NCBI GenBank assembly: GCA_004195025.1
Contig: SGBB01000002.1
Coordinates: 1-64,000 of the forward strand
Length of the DNA stretch: 64,000 nucleotides
Direction: 5' to 3'
Source: Candidatus Acidulidesulfobacter diazotrophicus
GTDB lineage: Bacteria; SZUA-79; Acidulodesulfobacterales; Acidulodesulfobacteraceae
Numbering within the stretch: the first letter of the stretch is position 1; each line of letters begins with the position of its first letter. Below the pieces are notes generated by a model that ran no database searches, had not been told where the DNA came from, and saw nothing but the letters and a program-made list of their open reading frames with translations. Position numbers and translations under genes: made by a program. Positions 9,149 through 17,282 of this stretch are shown one piece after another.

Positions 9149-9454
9149 ATGATAACAAAAAACGATATTTTAGAAAATTTAAAACAGATAATAGACCCGG
9201 AGCTTGAAGTAAATATAGTTGATTTAGGATTAATTTACGATATAAAAATTGATGAACAAAATAAAAAAGCGGCTGTTTTTATGACTTTAACCTCAAAAGG
9301 TTGTCCGCTAAGCAATGTAATAAAATTTGAAGTTGAAGAATCGCTAAAAAAACTTGAAGGTATAGAAAACTCAGAGGTGAATATAGTTTGGGAACCAGAA
9401 TGGAATTATTCTATGATAAAACCAGAAATTTTAGAGAAATTGCATAAGTATTAA
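9149..9454 (+). CDS. MIP18/DUF59-family Fe-S assembly-type protein
   Basis: 101 residues. DILENLKQIIDPELEVNIVDLGLIYDI, the MTLTSKGCPLSN active-site-like cysteine stretch and the terminal VWEPEWNYSMI are typical of the DUF59/SufT/PaaD family, whose members help mature Fe-S proteins. A start ATG at 9149 with GGGCGG upstream is reasonable. It lies 41 bp before a heme-copper-oxidase-like membrane protein on the same strand, forming a two-gene unit. Together with hemerythrin and DUF2249 genes nearby, this suggests Fe-S repair or assembly under nitrosative/oxidative stress; this role is inferred. Confidence 0.88.
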   Translation: MITKNDILENLKQIIDPELEVNIVDLGLIYDIKIDEQNKKAAVFMTLTSKGCPLSNVIKFEVEESLKKLEGIENSEVNIVWEPEWNYSMIKPEILEKLHKY

Positions 9455-9495
9455 AAATTAAAAATTACATTATATGTTGCAGAAGGAGAAAACTT

Positions 9496-10767
9496 ATGAA
9501 TTCCGGCGATAGTTCAGTAAACATAGCTTTAAGACATATTAAAACGGGGTCTATTTTTTTAATATTGTTTTTTTATTATATGTTTATTGATTCAAATAAT
9601 TTTTTGACTTATTTTTTTATGAACACGAAAATAATATCATTAACACATATTTTTACTTTAGGTTTTCTTTTAATGGTAATTATGGGAGCTTCTTATATGC
9701 TATTGCCGGTTGCTCTTGGGGTTAAAATAGCTTTTGAAAAAACATTTTACTATGTTTATTATACTTATATTATTGCGCTTATAGTTTTTATTTTGGGAAT
9801 GCATTATTTTAGCCCTGTCTTCATTGCGTTAGGCGGTTGTTTATTATTTGCCTCAGTTATTATTTACAATATAAATATGATGATAAGCCTGAAAAAGATA
9901 AGAAAATGGGACTACACAAGTTTTGGAATCTTATTTGCCTATATTTATCTTTTTATAGGACTTTCAATCGGCACATATATGGCACTATCATTTTATTTTA
10001 ATATAGGAGGAAAATATATTTTTGATTCTTTGATGAGCCATATTTATTTGATGTTCGCAGGTTTTATTATTATGCTGTTTATTGCAATATCTTATCGTTT
10101 ACTTCCAATGTTTTATATGACAAAAACGCCTAAAAATTTTATATGGTTAGCGGATTTCATAATATTAAATGCAGGAATTATTTTACTTGTAATTTCTTCA
10201 ATTATAGACGGGTTTTATAATTTATTCGGATTAGGTTTGTTTTATGCAGGCGGCATTTTATTATCTGCCGGAATAATTGTATTTTGTTTTGAATTTTTTA
10301 ATTTAATGAACGGCAGGATTAAAAAAAAATGGGATATTACAATTTTTTATCTGTATTTAGGTATTATTTTTTTATTGGCTGCAGTTTTTATGGGGAATTT
10401 AATATTATTTTTGCCCGAAAGAGCAATAGCTGAAAATCCCGGTATTTATTATGCTTTCGGATTTATCGGTTTATTTGGTTATGCAGGAATGGTCATAATA
10501 GGTTTTTTGCATAAAATATTTCCGTTTTTAATAAGTTTAAAAAAATTTGAAAAAGTAAAAAAAGGCGCTTATAAAGGATTAATAGGAAATATGCAAAAAA
10601 AATATATGCAATATATAGATTTAATATTATTTGCAGCTGCTGTTCCCGCCGCATCATTTTCTTTACTTATTTTAGATATAAATCTCATAAAAATATCATC
10701 GGCATTATTAATTGTCGCTTCCGTAATATTTTTGATAAATTTATTTATTATGGAAAAAAGTTCTTGA
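9496..10767 (+). CDS. Heme-copper-oxidase subunit I-like / NnrS-like membrane protein
   Basis: 423 residues, about 12 hydrophobic transmembrane segments. The repeated pattern LTHIFTLGFLLMVIMGASYMLLP (near 50) and SHIYLMFAGFIIMLFIAISYRLLPMF (near 180) resembles the paired histidine-containing helices of cbb3-type oxidase subunit I homologues and of NnrS proteins; a late HKIFPF follows. It lacks oxidase subunits II/III nearby, so it is more likely a standalone heme/NO-associated membrane protein than a terminal oxidase. AAGGAG lies just upstream of the ATG. The exact family cannot be fixed without a profile search. Confidence 0.65.
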   Translation: MNSGDSSVNIALRHIKTGSIFLILFFYYMFIDSNNFLTYFFMNTKIISLTHIFTLGFLLMVIMGASYMLLPVALGVKIAFEKTFYYVYYTYIIALIVFILGMHYFSPVFIALGGCLLFASVIIYNINMMISLKKIRKWDYTSFGILFAYIYLFIGLSIGTYMALSFYFNIGGKYIFDSLMSHIYLMFAGFIIMLFIAISYRLLPMFYMTKTPKNFIWLADFIILNAGIILLVISSIIDGFYNLFGLGLFYAGGILLSAGIIVFCFEFFNLMNGRIKKKWDITIFYLYLGIIFLLAAVFMGNLILFLPERAIAENPGIYYAFGFIGLFGYAGMVIIGFLHKIFPFLISLKKFEKVKKGAYKGLIGNMQKKYMQYIDLILFAAAVPAASFSLLILDINLIKISSALLIVASVIFLINLFIMEKSS

Positions 10768-10841
10768 TTTATTTATTTACCTTGCAGAGATTAATAAGCG
10801 GCTTTTGATGTTTGTATGCTATATAATAGCTATTGGAGAGA

Positions 10842-10916
10842 ATAACTTTGCAATCCCCGTCCTCTCACATTACAATAAATAATAGTAAACAAGTAAGAAC
10901 GTGATCGCAAAGTTAT
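10842..10916. terminator. Inverted repeat between convergent genes, possible bidirectional terminator
   Basis: ATAACTTTGC at 10842-10851 and GCAAAGTTAT at 10907-10916 are perfect 10-bp inverted arms, extending imperfectly inward (CAATC against GATCG). It lies between the convergent HCO-like gene and the TPR gene. The 55-nt loop and lack of a clean T-run make a classic terminator uncertain; a small repeat element is the alternative. Confidence 0.35.
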
Positions 10917-10981
10917 AAATTTTATACAAAAAAATAAGTAATTAAGACATTATTTTGTAAAAATAAAAAAATTAACGGCAA

Positions 10982-11362
10982 TTAGCGTCCAGGTTCCATT
11001 TCATATTTTTTAAGATATTTTTTTGCCCAGATGAGTTTAGGATTATATTGCAAAGCTTTTTTTAGCGAAACAATGCTTAATGAAGGAAAACCGAGCCTAT
11101 GAAGCGCGATTCCCATTTTACCCCATGCTTTTGCAAAATGAGGTTTTAAAATTAAAGCTTTTTGAAAATGCTGGATTGCTGTCATATTATATCCGCCATG
11201 CATTGCACCTATGCCTTTTTTGTATTGAAAAGCAGAATTGTTTACATTAGTTTTCATAGCAAACGCATTGGATTGTATAAACAGATTAAGAGCTACAGCC
11301 GAAAATATTATTAAACAAGAAATTGCAATAATATTTTTCAATTTTAGAACCGTTGGATCCAT
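10982..11362 (-). CDS. Secreted TPR-repeat protein
   Basis: 126 residues. The N-terminus has a hydrophobic stretch (about 10-30, IIAISCLIIFSAVALNLFI) followed by SNAFA, a plausible signal peptidase site. The rest is about two tetratricopeptide repeats (YNMTAIQHFQKALILKPHFAKAWGKMG and SIVSLKKALQYNPK), which mediate protein contacts. The start has a strong AGGAGGG ribosome site. The protein is small for a TPR scaffold, so it may be an accessory periplasmic binding partner. It is divergent to nothing, lying between the HCO-like and DUF2249 genes; function unknown. Confidence 0.75.
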   Translation of the reverse strand: MDPTVLKLKNIIAISCLIIFSAVALNLFIQSNAFAMKTNVNNSAFQYKKGIGAMHGGYNMTAIQHFQKALILKPHFAKAWGKMGIALHRLGFPSLSIVSLKKALQYNPKLIWAKKYLKKYEMEPGR

Positions 11363-11583
11363 AATTGGTTACCCTCCTTTATATTTACATTGTTATATAT
11401 ATTATATTATTTTTAAATTATACCTATATTATAATAATTATATATATATTAGTTTATACTTATTATTTGTATTCAGTTGTATTGTGCTTATTAGATTAAT
11501 TTTTTATATACTATCTTAAATTATAATAAATGTCAAATTTACAAAACAAAACAAAATAGAAGGATAATTAAAGATTTAATTAT

Positions 11584-12129
11584 TTAATTTCGCCAAACTT
11601 TGATAGAATATAGATCTTCCTTTATTTCTTTTGTTAAAAATTTAAATCCAGCGTCTTTTAATCTAGGGTATAAATGTATCGGTTTTCTTTCATGAATTAT
11701 TGATAGAGCGCTATCTGCGCCCATATTTTCTATAATCTCAAAAATTTTTACAAGAGGCTGGGGAGGTTCTAACTCTCTAACGTCAATTTCTGTTTCTTTA
11801 CAGTGGGCAAGTTTTTTTAAATCATCATCATTGAAATTGTTCTCATTTTTCCAATCTTCATCAATAATTTCATTGTTAGCGTTATTATAGTTGCCGGTTT
11901 TATAAAAAATAATTTCAAATCCGCCGTCAATATGGTTTGTGATATGTTCAAATCCTTTATTTTTAAGAACGGAATATAAAGGAGAAGGTTCAAAGCTATT
12001 AATAAGTTCTAATGCTTCATCGTTTTTCAAAAGATTTATTGCCCCCATTATTTTTTTAAACGGATCTTCCCCATTTTTTATATCTTCCCTGACGTCTAAT
12101 TTTATTTTCTTTAATTGTTTAATATTCAT
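11584..12129 (-). CDS. Double DUF2249 (TusA-like fold) protein
   Basis: 181 residues carrying two copies of DUF2249: residues ~10-75 (LDVREDIKNGEDPFKKIM ... SFEPSPLYSVLKNKGFEH) and ~115-178 (IDVRELEPPQPLVKIFEII ... HERKPIHLYPRLKDAGFKF). The copies have the DVRE-x-PP/EP-x-P-x2-ILEA-like signature, a TusA-related fold. The family is often found next to hemerythrin and nitric oxide related genes, as here (hemerythrin 158 bp upstream on the same strand). An Asn-rich linker joins the domains. AAGGAA precedes the ATG. Biochemical role unknown; sulfur or redox carrier is speculation. Confidence 0.82.
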   Translation of the reverse strand: MNIKQLKKIKLDVREDIKNGEDPFKKIMGAINLLKNDEALELINSFEPSPLYSVLKNKGFEHITNHIDGGFEIIFYKTGNYNNANNEIIDEDWKNENNFNDDDLKKLAHCKETEIDVRELEPPQPLVKIFEIIENMGADSALSIIHERKPIHLYPRLKDAGFKFLTKEIKEDLYSIKVWRN

Positions 12130-12187
12130 TTTATTTTCCTTTTAAATTATTTTATAGTATTTAATATTTAATCTAATTAATTAATTG

Positions 12188-12256
12188 TTTACTTACTTTA
12201 CTTACTTTACTTACTTTACTTACTTTACTTACTTTACTTACTTTACTTACTTTACT
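12188..12256. repeat. Tandem repeat TTTACTTAC, 7 copies
   Basis: Seven perfect head-to-tail copies of the 9-mer TTTACTTAC (12188-12250) plus a 6-bp partial copy. It sits between the hemerythrin stop and the DUF2249 start, so if both genes share a transcript the repeat lies in the intercistronic leader. Length variation could change spacing or expression of the DUF2249 gene. Confidence 0.95.
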
Positions 12257-12287
12257 AAATTATAAATTTTCATTATTTTTTATAGAA

Positions 12288-12782
12288 TTATTTTATACTC
12301 CTCATTTTTTCCATAATTTTATTTTTCTCTTCATTGTTCAGCTGCATTTCTGCCATATTAAACAATATATTGTTTTCCTTATCTATGTGTTCCGATAACA
12401 GCTGAATAAGACTATCGCCCGAAGATACGATATTTTCATATTTATTGTTTGATAAATACTCCGATATAGCATTTTTAAATTCTTTTGAAAGTTGTCTTGA
12501 TTGTTCGTGTTCAATCAGCATTACATGAATAGGTCCCGTTTCTATGCCTATATAATTTCCAAGAACCGGAAATAAAGCGTTTTCTTCTTTTTTAAAATGT
12601 ATTTCAAGATCTTTATCAATAAAAGATGTAATTTCGTTAAGCTGATTTATCAAATTTTTCCTTAAAGGATCGGATACCTGTCCCCCTATTTTTTTTAGGT
12701 AGCCGTCAAGATTGCCTAAAACTACTTTTACTGCTTCGTGATCGCTTTTTAGCGCATCTATAGGATCAAGCATCGTATCCAT
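12288..12782 (-). CDS. Hemerythrin HHE-domain protein
   Basis: 164 residues. Helical bundle with the HHE pattern: DALKSDHEAV (H15), LEIHFKKEENALFPVL, HVMLIEHEQSR and LSEHIDKENNILFNMAE, giving the histidine/glutamate set of a di-iron site. Such domains bind O2 or act in nitric oxide and Fe-S repair (YtfE/Ric relatives). The start has AAGGAG. The gene heads a likely hemerythrin-DUF2249 unit, with a CRP/FNR-like palindrome about 190 bp upstream. Cytoplasmic; no fused domains. Confidence 0.9.
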   Translation of the reverse strand: MDTMLDPIDALKSDHEAVKVVLGNLDGYLKKIGGQVSDPLRKNLINQLNEITSFIDKDLEIHFKKEENALFPVLGNYIGIETGPIHVMLIEHEQSRQLSKEFKNAISEYLSNNKYENIVSSGDSLIQLLSEHIDKENNILFNMAEMQLNNEEKNKIMEKMRSIK

Positions 12783-12975
12783 TTGAATCTCCTTTTTAAT
12801 TAGTTTGTTAATATCTTAAATTGTTTATCGCATAATATAATATAATATAATTACCCATTATTACAAAATACAACTGAAATAGAAATTTTCCATATTATAA
12901 TGACGATGTGTGTTTATTTTCTTTAATTATTGTTTTATATCATATATAAATTTTACCATACAAAATATAAATAAC

Positions 12976-12991
12976 AGTGATAAAAATCACA
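12976..12991. promoter_or_regulatory. CRP/FNR-family-like palindromic operator candidate
   Basis: AGTGATAAAAATCACA: perfect inverted arms GTGAT/ATCAC around AAAA. It matches TGTGA-N6-TCACA at 9 of 10 specified positions, the pattern of CRP and of the nitrosative-stress regulator HcpR. It lies about 194 bp upstream of the hemerythrin start and 474 bp upstream of the lipoyl carrier start. The related site at 9035-9050 supports a shared regulator; none is encoded here. Confidence 0.45.
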
Positions 12992-13054
12992 TAAATATTT
13001 TAAATAAAAAAATATTATTATATAATATATAATAATATTATTATTGATTAAGGT

Positions 13055-13305
13055 TTTATCTTAATTCTGTAATAGAATTATATATTCTGAATTATATATT
13101 CTGGATGATAGCTTCGCTTCTGGCTTATAGCCTCATGAAAAGAAACGGCGCTCGTTTCTATCTCCGTAACTTTCCTGCTTTCGCAGGAATGACTTAGCGG
13201 GGATTTAAACCTTCACCCTTCTGGTGTCATTCCCGAGAAAGCAGGAATCCAGCATTACTTGTCATTATAAATAAAAATTTCTAATGCAAGATTAGGATTG
13301 TATAA
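13055..13305. mobile_element. MITE-like element, about 250 bp
   Basis: Imperfect inverted ends TTTTATCTTAATTCTGTAAT (13055-) and ATTTCTAATGCAAGATTAGG (13277-), each followed by related bases. The interior, read in reverse, matches the 61712-61960 element: TGGATGATAGCTTCGC, GCTTATAGCCTC, then paired GAAACG motifs. It also contains facing 'CCTGCTTTCGCAGGAATGAC' and 'TCATTCCCGAGAAAGCAGGA' stretches. There is no coding capacity. Inserted in the hemerythrin-lipoyl carrier spacer. Confidence 0.65.
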
Positions 13306-13464
13306 TACGATAAGAAAATAAGTAAAAAAAGTTTTTAATATTAAACTAGCCGCATTAGTTTGCTAATTTAAAGGATTTTATTAGAATAAATAAAATAAAA
13401 AACAATTGCAGACATTGCTTGACATAATCAATGATTAATTAATAATTTACAAAAAGGAGGCATT

Positions 13465-13914
13465 ATGGCTGAAGTTCAAGGATGCGAATTACCCGAAGAT
13501 ATTTATTACGATACGGAAAAAGACACTTGGGCAAAACCCATAGATAATAATATAGTGATTCTGGGAATGACTGATGTTGCCCAAACTCAGGCGGGAAAAA
13601 TTCTTCATGTCACATTTAAAAAAATAGGCTCAATGGTCGTCAGACGCGGTAATACCGCCACGATAGAAAGCGGAAAATGGGTCGGACCAATTCCTTCGCC
13701 TGTTTCCGGCGAAATAATAGAAGTAAACGAAAAGCTCTTAAACGATCCGCTTTTATTAAATATAGTTCCTTACACCGACGGCTGGGTAACAAAAGTCAAA
13801 GCTGCTAATTTAGACGAACTTAAATTTCTTTTGACGGGCAAAGAAGCTATTGATAAATACAGAGAAAAAATTATGAAAGAACAGATACAATGCATGAGAT
13901 GTTCCAGCCAGTGA
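13465..13914 (+). CDS. GcvH-like lipoyl carrier protein, LbpA-type
   Basis: 149 residues. The lipoyl domain has the attachment lysine in TIESGKWVGPIPSPVSGEI and the following EVNEKLLNDPLLLN stretch of H-proteins. The N-terminus MAEVQGCELPEDIYYD and the Cys pair near the C-terminus (CMRCSSQ) resemble the lipoate-binding proteins (LbpA) of the sulfur-oxidising heterodisulfide-reductase-like (sHdr) pathway rather than glycine-cleavage GcvH. Neither hdr nor gcv genes are in the window, so the assignment is by similarity. A strong AAAGGAGG precedes the start. A thioredoxin-like gene follows after 139 bp, consistent with redox or sulfur work. Confidence 0.8.
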   Translation: MAEVQGCELPEDIYYDTEKDTWAKPIDNNIVILGMTDVAQTQAGKILHVTFKKIGSMVVRRGNTATIESGKWVGPIPSPVSGEIIEVNEKLLNDPLLLNIVPYTDGWVTKVKAANLDELKFLLTGKEAIDKYREKIMKEQIQCMRCSSQ

Positions 13915-14053
13915 AGATTTTAATATAATTTTTAATAGTATTAAATAATAAATAAAAATATTAAATTAAGCAATTTAAATTTAATTAATAATAAATTTAG
14001 TTAATAAATAAAATAATATTAGCAGAGAATGCGGAGGACAGGTTTATAAAAAT

Positions 14054-14383
14054 ATGGAAAAAGAAAATAATAACAATGACAATAATAACAATATAGATAC
14101 AAAATTTAATTTAAATGAATTAAACAATATAAAAATAAAACACAACGTAATATTATTAGTTTCAAAATGGTGTGCGGAATGTATCCCCGCCGACAGGGTT
14201 TGGAGAACGTTAGCGGAAGAACGGAAAGATTTTACTTACAAGTTAATTGATGTTGCAGATCCAGAAGGAAGAAGATTATCTATAGATTTATATATAAGAA
14301 GCGTCCCTTCAACTATAATAGACGGCAAACTTTCCTATGTAGGCATTCCCACTAAAGAAGATGCTGGTGAATTGCTTTTTTGA
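14054..14383 (+). CDS. Thioredoxin-like protein
   Basis: 109 residues. After a disordered Asn-rich N-terminus (about 1-30) comes ILLVSKWCAECIPADRVW with a WCAEC redox motif (CxxC), then YKLIDVADPEG and a cis-proline element SVPSTIIDGK, the layout of a thioredoxin fold. No signal peptide, so cytoplasmic. It lies between the LbpA-like carrier and a heme sensor gene. Its partner may be the lipoyl protein (inference). The stop codon overlaps a GACATACTC stretch resembling an IS605-type end (see findings). Confidence 0.82.
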   Translation: MEKENNNNDNNNNIDTKFNLNELNNIKIKHNVILLVSKWCAECIPADRVWRTLAEERKDFTYKLIDVADPEGRRLSIDLYIRSVPSTIIDGKLSYVGIPTKEDAGELLF

Positions 14384-14460
14384 CATACTCTCTCATTAGG
14401 AAATATGATATTCTGTTAATGTTAATATAATTATATAAAACTATAAAACAATAGAATATT

Positions 14461-17082
14461 ATGAAATCTAATACCCCCGATAATAATAACAGCGATAATA
14501 AATTTACATTTAATTTTTTTAAATTCAGAAGATTAGATAAATTTATTCTATGCATAGCAATTTCTGTATCTATTTTAGTTGCGGTGCTGTCCGCCGTTTT
14601 ATTGTCAAGTTTCAGTGATAAAATAATAAACACGGGGACTAGAATTACAAGTTCTTATATTGCCCATGAAACATTTAACGCAATGTTTCAGGTAATGAAA
14701 AGAGGATGGAATGAAAAACAGGTTATTGGATTTATAAATGCTTTAAAGAAATCCTCTAATTCTGAGAAAATGATAAATGTAGTTATTTTTAGAGGTAATA
14801 TTGTTTCTAAGCAATTTGGCAAAATTTCTCAGCCTAAAGAAAATTCGGTTGTAAAAAAATCTTTTTTAACCGGCTTGCCGTCCTATAAAAAAATCAATGG
14901 ATTATCTGTTTACGCTTATCCGCTGAAAGATAAAAAGTCATGCCTTAAATGTCATACTATGGCAAAGGCAGGAGACGTTAACGGCGTCACTGAAGTTTCT
15001 TTTAATCCTGCTTATTTAACTCAAAAATTTAAAAATTATTATTATGCGCTCTTACTGCTGATATTCCTGCTGCCTATAACTGGCGGAGCATTTGTGGCTT
15101 TTATTGTAAGGAAATCTGTTGAAAACGGTATAGACAGCATCAATAAAGAAGTTGAGAAGATTAATACCGTCAGGGACTTGACAATGCTAGAGTCTAATTT
15201 AATAGATCTTAAGTTCGATGAATTTAACAGCGTTTATAAGGGCATACGGAGACTTTCGTCAAAATTGCGGGAAGTTGCTATAGATAAAGATATATTAGAA
15301 TTTGAAACTAAACTTTTAGAACGTTTTATAATCACTTCGGAGGTTGTCAGGGATTGGAAAGAACATGTTTTTAATCTGCTGATTGAGATGAACAATATTA
15401 TTAAAGTCTATAATGTATTTTCAATATTTGTTCAGGATGAAGACCTTATAGAACTTGAAGTTTTTTGGAGAGGAGAACCATCGGAAAAAACAAAAAAAAT
15501 GTTTGATGAAATGATTAATAAAAGCATATATTATGATAATTCTAACATATTTTTAAAAGATATTAAAAATATAATAATAACTCACAATATTGCGGATAAA
15601 AAAATAAAATTGGCAGAATTAACCGCCGAAGATATTTTGCTTAGAACTAAAAAAGTAATATTAGATGCTCCGCATATAGGCGGCATTGTAGGAATAGGCG
15701 TTCAATCGGAAGAATCGCTCGACAGCACAAGGGAATTAGTAATTAATAGTGTTTTAACAACCCTTTTAAATGTTATCGGCTCAATAAAAGCTATTTATAA
15801 ATATACTAAAGATCTTGAATATTATGCTACTCGTGATGGACTTACGGGGCTTTATAACCAGAGAGTTTTTAACGAATTTCTGCATTATGAAACGGAAAGA
15901 GCAAACAGAAATAATTCAATCTTTAGTTTGTTGTTTATTGATTTAGATAATTTTAAGTTTGTGAATGATATGTATGGTCATAATTTTGGAGATAAAATGC
16001 TTCAAAATATAGGTGAAGTTTTAAATAAATTAAAAAGAAGCGAGGATATTTTGGCGCGATACGGAGGAGACGAATTTGCAATTATTCTTCCCGGAGCAGG
16101 TATTGAACAAGCTTATATGATAGCAGAAAGGATAAGAGAAAAAATAGGACTTATGCAAATAGATGGTCCTGAACATAAAAAATATATCAGGATAACTGTT
16201 TCAATAGGCGTGGCATCTTATCCTATGTCGGCAGGCACGGAAAAAGATATTTTTATGCTTACGGATAATATGATGTATAAAGCAAAAGCCAAAGGTAAAG
16301 ATCAGGTATATGCGGCACAGGAAGAAGATATGATTGCGATGTATCATGAAGTAAGAGAAAAGAGTAATATAGTAATAGATGCATTAAACAAAAATGATGT
16401 TATTATTCCTTATTTCCAGCCTATTATAGGATTAAAAGACAGTAAAATTCTTGCAAACGAGCTTCTTATGAGAATTAATTATGAAGGAACAATGCTCTCG
16501 GCAGGCGAATTTATAGAAGTTGCCGAAGCTATCGGCGTAGCGCATAAATTAGATCTTATGCTTATGGAAAAAGCATTTAAAATGATGCGGGAAAGTGATT
16601 TTAAAGGTTTTTTATTTGTTAATTTATCGCCTAAATCTTTAATAATTTCCGAATTTATTAAAAATGTTAAAGATATTATTCTAAAATACGATATAAATCC
16701 GGATAAAATTGTTTTTGAACTTACTGAAAGAGAAACTATTAAAAATATAACATTGCTTGAGAAATTTGTTACTAATTTGAAATATGAAGGTTTTAGATTT
16801 GCCGTTGACGATTTCGGCTCCGGTTTTAGTTCATTTTTATATATTAAGCATTTTCCTGTTGATTTTATCAAAATTGACGGCGAATTTATAAGAAGCATTA
16901 TGTCCGATAAAATAGACAGAGCTTTTGTTGTAAGCTCTGTTTCTATTGCAAAAGAAGTCGGTATTAAAACTATAGCAGAATTTATAGAAACCGATGAAAT
17001 ATTGCAAGAAATTAAAAAACTCGGCGTGGATTACGGGCAGGGATTTTTTCTTGCAAAACCGGCGCCTGAATTAAAATCATAA
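14461..17082 (+). CDS. Membrane heme c sensor with GGDEF and EAL domains
   Basis: 873 residues. A transmembrane segment (about 27-50), a periplasmic region with a heme c motif CLKCH (161-165), and a second membrane segment (about 193-215) precede a cytoplasmic signalling region. A GGDEF domain carries RYGGDEF (533-539), and the C-terminal EAL domain has NELL (E667-L-L, in place of EAL), FVNLSPKS, FELTERE, DDFGSG (783-788), IKIDGEFI, AEFIET and YGQG. Both active sites look complete, so it could make and degrade cyclic di-GMP in response to a heme-sensed redox or gas signal. The start has no clear ribosome site. Confidence 0.9.
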   Translation: MKSNTPDNNNSDNKFTFNFFKFRRLDKFILCIAISVSILVAVLSAVLLSSFSDKIINTGTRITSSYIAHETFNAMFQVMKRGWNEKQVIGFINALKKSSNSEKMINVVIFRGNIVSKQFGKISQPKENSVVKKSFLTGLPSYKKINGLSVYAYPLKDKKSCLKCHTMAKAGDVNGVTEVSFNPAYLTQKFKNYYYALLLLIFLLPITGGAFVAFIVRKSVENGIDSINKEVEKINTVRDLTMLESNLIDLKFDEFNSVYKGIRRLSSKLREVAIDKDILEFETKLLERFIITSEVVRDWKEHVFNLLIEMNNIIKVYNVFSIFVQDEDLIELEVFWRGEPSEKTKKMFDEMINKSIYYDNSNIFLKDIKNIIITHNIADKKIKLAELTAEDILLRTKKVILDAPHIGGIVGIGVQSEESLDSTRELVINSVLTTLLNVIGSIKAIYKYTKDLEYYATRDGLTGLYNQRVFNEFLHYETERANRNNSIFSLLFIDLDNFKFVNDMYGHNFGDKMLQNIGEVLNKLKRSEDILARYGGDEFAIILPGAGIEQAYMIAERIREKIGLMQIDGPEHKKYIRITVSIGVASYPMSAGTEKDIFMLTDNMMYKAKAKGKDQVYAAQEEDMIAMYHEVREKSNIVIDALNKNDVIIPYFQPIIGLKDSKILANELLMRINYEGTMLSAGEFIEVAEAIGVAHKLDLMLMEKAFKMMRESDFKGFLFVNLSPKSLIISEFIKNVKDIILKYDINPDKIVFELTERETIKNITLLEKFVTNLKYEGFRFAVDDFGSGFSSFLYIKHFPVDFIKIDGEFIRSIMSDKIDRAFVVSSVSIAKEVGIKTIAEFIETDEILQEIKKLGVDYGQGFFLAKPAPELKS

Positions 17083-17282
17083 AATTTCTATATTTTTAAA
17101 ATATATAAATACAATTGAATATATATTAATATGAATATTTAAATATTATATTAATTTAATATAAATTTATATTTGACATATCTATTATATTATGATAAAA
17201 ATTAAACATTATTTTTAAATATTGATTTTAATGAAAAATATCAATTTATTCAGCTAATAAAAATTAAGGAGGAAAGTTGATT

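Larger units (their letters stand above)
12783..13464. other. Long intergenic region between hemerythrin and lipoyl carrier genes
   Basis: A 682-bp stretch between divergent genes with no supportable gene. It contains the palindrome at 12976-12991 and the MITE-like element at 13055-13305; the remainder is A/T-rich and must hold both divergent promoters. The lipoyl carrier gene has a strong AAAAAGGAGG site just before its start. Confidence 0.6.

Noticed and set aside
9496-10767. Functional terminal oxidase
   Set aside because: Only a subunit-I-like protein is present, with no subunit II, cytochrome c subunits or assembly genes nearby, so I call it HCO-I/NnrS-like only.
12188-12256. Possible CRISPR-like array
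   Set aside because: Units are 9 bp and directly adjacent with no spacers; a simple tandem repeat. No cas genes are present.
13465-13914. Glycine cleavage GcvH
   Set aside because: No gcvT/gcvP nearby, and the N-terminus and C-terminal cysteines look more like LbpA-type carriers; not excluded entirely.
16479-16898. 139-residue ORF opposite the EAL domain
   Set aside because: Antisense shadow of conserved EAL coding sequence.
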